NCBI GenBank assembly: GCA_002455755.1
Contig: DKLL01000063.1
Location: 1-9,859, forward strand
From: Acinetobacter sp. UBA6641
GTDB lineage: Bacteria; Pseudomonadota; Gammaproteobacteria; Pseudomonadales; Moraxellaceae
Reading direction: 5' to 3'
DNA length: 9,859 nt
Shown in pieces: positions 7,809-9,859 of the stretch (its first letter is position 1; each line of letters opens with the position of its first letter). The notes beneath the pieces were generated by a model. That model saw only the letters and a program-made list of their open reading frames with translations, ran no database searches and was not told the origin of the DNA. A program made the position numbers and the translations under genes.

Positions 7809-7813
7809 AGGAG
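7809..7813 (+). promoter_or_regulatory. relA: Ribosome binding site of relA
   Basis: AGGAG lies six bases before the ATG at 7820. It is the strongest Shine-Dalgarno match in the window and fixes the relA start. Confidence 0.7.
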
Positions 7814-7819
7814 TAGGGT

Positions 7820-9859
7820 ATGGTCACAGTACGTGAGCAACTTCCTGGACGTCTCAATGAGCTGTCAGAGGAAGCGACTGTAGAACATGCCGAACAAGCT
7901 CGACACGATTTGGCTGAATGGTTAAATCGGGTTCGTGGCATATTAGATGATACGGCGCTAAAACAACTCGAAGATGTTGCGCATTTAACTTTACAGAAAG
8001 AATTGCAAACCACGGTTAATCATCGTTCCAATACCTTTTATACCGGCATTGAAATGGCGGATATCCTGGCACACCTGCATGTCGATGAAGATACCTTATC
8101 TGCTGCAATGCTGTACCGGAGTGTTCGTGAAGGCGTGATGACACTGGAAGAGGTACAGCAACATTTTGGCGAGCAAGTCTATAGTCTGGTGCAAGGAACA
8201 CTGGCTATGGGTAAACTTTCCGAGCTGATTGAAAAAAACAAACGTCTGGAAGATCACTTTAATAATAACCAGCGCGAACATTTAAGCGGCATTTACAAAA
8301 TGCTGATTGCTGTGACCGAAGATGTGCGCGTGGTGCTGATCAAGCTGGCAGAACGTACCTATGCCTTGCGTGAGCTGACCAAAGCGTCACGGGAGCGTCA
8401 GGAACGGGTGGCGCGTGAAATTCTGACCATCTACTCGCCTTTGGCGCACCGCCTGGGGATTGCCCAGCTTAAATGGGAACTGGAAGATTTAGCTTTCCGC
8501 TATCTGGCACCAGAACGTTATAAGGAAATTGCCTCGCTACTCAATGAAAAACGTCTTGAACGCGAGCAGTATATTCAGTTTGTGATTGATAAGCTGAAAA
8601 AGGAACTGGCGCAATATAATATTGAAGCCGAAATTACCGGCCGGGTGAAACACATTTATTCGATTTATCGGAAAATGAAAAGCAAGAACCTGAGTTTCGA
8701 TCAGCTTTACGATATCCGTGCAGTACGGGTATTGGTAAAAAGCGTACCGGAATGCTATCACTCTTTAGGCATTGTGCATCAAATCTGGCGTCATATTCCG
8801 CATCAGTTTGACGATTACATTACCAATCCCAAAGCCAATGGTTACCGTTCGTTGCATACGGCGGTGATTGCCGAGAACAAGTCGCTGGAAGTGCAAATCC
8901 GTACCATGGATATGCATGAAGAGGCTGAGCTTGGGGTGTGTTCGCACTTCAACTATAAGGAAGGCGCAAAAAATACCGATCATTCCTTCAATCATCGTTT
9001 ACATTCATTGCGTGCAGTACTGGAACATTATCAGGAACGTAATGATGCCAGTGCGCATAAATCAGATAATGAAACCGAAAATTTTGAACAGATTCAAGAT
9101 TTTGAAGGCTTTGAAAAGATTTATGTATTTAGCCGTGATGGGGATATTAAAGAATTACCGCGCGGTTCAACGGTTCTGGACTTTGCCTATCATGTGCATA
9201 CCGAAGTCGGTAACAAGTGTTACGCGGCCCGGGTCAACCAGCGCTATGTGCCGTTGACCTATACCTTAAAGACCGGTGAGCAGGTTGAAATCCTGACCAA
9301 GAAAGATCGGGAACCGAACCGTGACTGGTTAGTGAATTCACTCGGCTATATTAAAACTGCCCGTGCGCGTGACAAGTTGCGTCACTGGTTTAGACAGCAG
9401 GACCGCAGTAAAAACCTGGAAGTCGGCCGTGAAATTCTCAACAAAGAACTTTCTCGCCTGGCAATTCATCCCAAAAGTATTGATTTGAATGACTATTGCA
9501 ACCATTTCAATGTCAAACTGGGTGAAGATATTCTGATTGGTCTGGTGAATGGCGATATCAGCCTGCATGCCTTGATCAATCAGGTTAATCGTCATATGCA
9601 TATCGGTCAGGATGAACCTGAACTGGTGCTGAAACCGACTTTAAATCCGCGTGCCAGCCATACATTGTCTGCACACGGGATTTTAATTGACGGTTTGGAT
9701 AACGTGGAATTGCATATTGCACAATGTTGTCAGCCGGTGCATGGCGAATCCATTGGCGGATATATCACCCTGAACCGTGGTGTCAGTATTCATAAGGTGG
9801 CCTGTCCGGATTATGTACGCATGATTTCTCAGGAACCTGAGCGTGCCGTCGAAGCGGAT
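7820..9859 (+). CDS. relA: RelA, ribosome-dependent (p)ppGpp synthetase (partial, C-terminus beyond right edge)
   Basis: The frame is open from ATG 7820 to the window end, giving 680 residues of a family near 740-780. RelA senses uncharged tRNA on stalled ribosomes and makes (p)ppGpp from ATP and GTP/GDP, starting the stringent response. The N-terminal HD hydrolase domain is degenerate: the SpoT-type HDxxED stretch reads LYRSVREG (about 98-105), so hydrolysis should be lost. The synthetase domain has the G-loop GRVKHIYSIYRKM (274-286), the acidic FDD signature of RelA (F330, D331, D332) instead of the SpoT RxKD, NPKANGYRSLHT, and the acidic E368/E370 region in QIRTMDMHEEAELG (359-372). A TGS domain (about 432-495) binds the tRNA end. 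A zinc-finger-like C636, C637, H658, C662 cluster follows. The final ACT/RRM domain is outside the window. It is the last visible gene of the operon. Confidence 0.96.
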   Translation, partial: MVTVREQLPGRLNELSEEATVEHAEQARHDLAEWLNRVRGILDDTALKQLEDVAHLTLQKELQTTVNHRSNTFYTGIEMADILAHLHVDEDTLSAAMLYRSVREGVMTLEEVQQHFGEQVYSLVQGTLAMGKLSELIEKNKRLEDHFNNNQREHLSGIYKMLIAVTEDVRVVLIKLAERTYALRELTKASRERQERVAREILTIYSPLAHRLGIAQLKWELEDLAFRYLAPERYKEIASLLNEKRLEREQYIQFVIDKLKKELAQYNIEAEITGRVKHIYSIYRKMKSKNLSFDQLYDIRAVRVLVKSVPECYHSLGIVHQIWRHIPHQFDDYITNPKANGYRSLHTAVIAENKSLEVQIRTMDMHEEAELGVCSHFNYKEGAKNTDHSFNHRLHSLRAVLEHYQERNDASAHKSDNETENFEQIQDFEGFEKIYVFSRDGDIKELPRGSTVLDFAYHVHTEVGNKCYAARVNQRYVPLTYTLKTGEQVEILTKKDREPNRDWLVNSLGYIKTARARDKLRHWFRQQDRSKNLEVGREILNKELSRLAIHPKSIDLNDYCNHFNVKLGEDILIGLVNGDISLHALINQVNRHMHIGQDEPELVLKPTLNPRASHTLSAHGILIDGLDNVELHIAQCCQPVHGESIGGYITLNRGVSIHKVACPDYVRMISQEPERAVEAD

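Noticed and set aside
8229..8238. A second zero-frame A AAA AAC in relA
   Set aside because: The -1 frame also stops soon afterwards and would destroy RelA. No supporting downstream structure was seen.

Overview
The window looks like core chromosome of a gammaproteobacterium, most likely Acinetobacter or a close Moraxellaceae relative. I base this on protein recognition (GacS/BarA, CysM, RlmD and RelA of the expected type), moderate base composition by eye, and gene order. It is read from sequence alone, without a database search. No mobile element, CRISPR array, rRNA or tRNA was seen. Coding density is high, and the longest stretches without a gene are about 150 and 128 bases.

Left part, minus strand (1 to 4477). 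Transcription runs leftward through gacS, a hybrid sensor kinase with HAMP, HisKA, HATPase, a degenerate receiver, a receiver and Hpt domain. A 128-base gap follows with a hairpin and an 8-base direct repeat. Then come a crotonase-fold protein and, 36 bases further on, a 3-hydroxyisobutyrate-dehydrogenase-family oxidoreductase that runs off the left edge. The last two are probably co-transcribed and look like acyl-CoA/hydroxyacid metabolism, but their substrates cannot be read from the window.

Right part, plus strand (4631 to 9859). After a 153-base divergent promoter region come cysM (cysteine synthase B), a predicted PolB-type 3'-5' exonuclease, rlmD (23S rRNA m5U methyltransferase) and relA (ppGpp synthetase, cut by the right edge). 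Gaps are 19, 6 and 29 bases, so this reads as one operon. It joins sulfur assimilation, a nucleic-acid nuclease, ribosome modification and the stringent response.

The order gacS/barA, cysM, rlmD, relA matches a neighbourhood known in gammaproteobacteria: E. coli barA lies beside rlmD-relA, and Pseudomonas has gacS near cysM-rlmD-relA. The notable local variation is the exonuclease gene between cysM and rlmD. I found no convincing new biological system. The points worth a second look are a crotonase lacking one of the two classical catalytic glutamates, repeated ribosome-binding-like elements in front of cysM, and the nuclease embedded in the relA operon.
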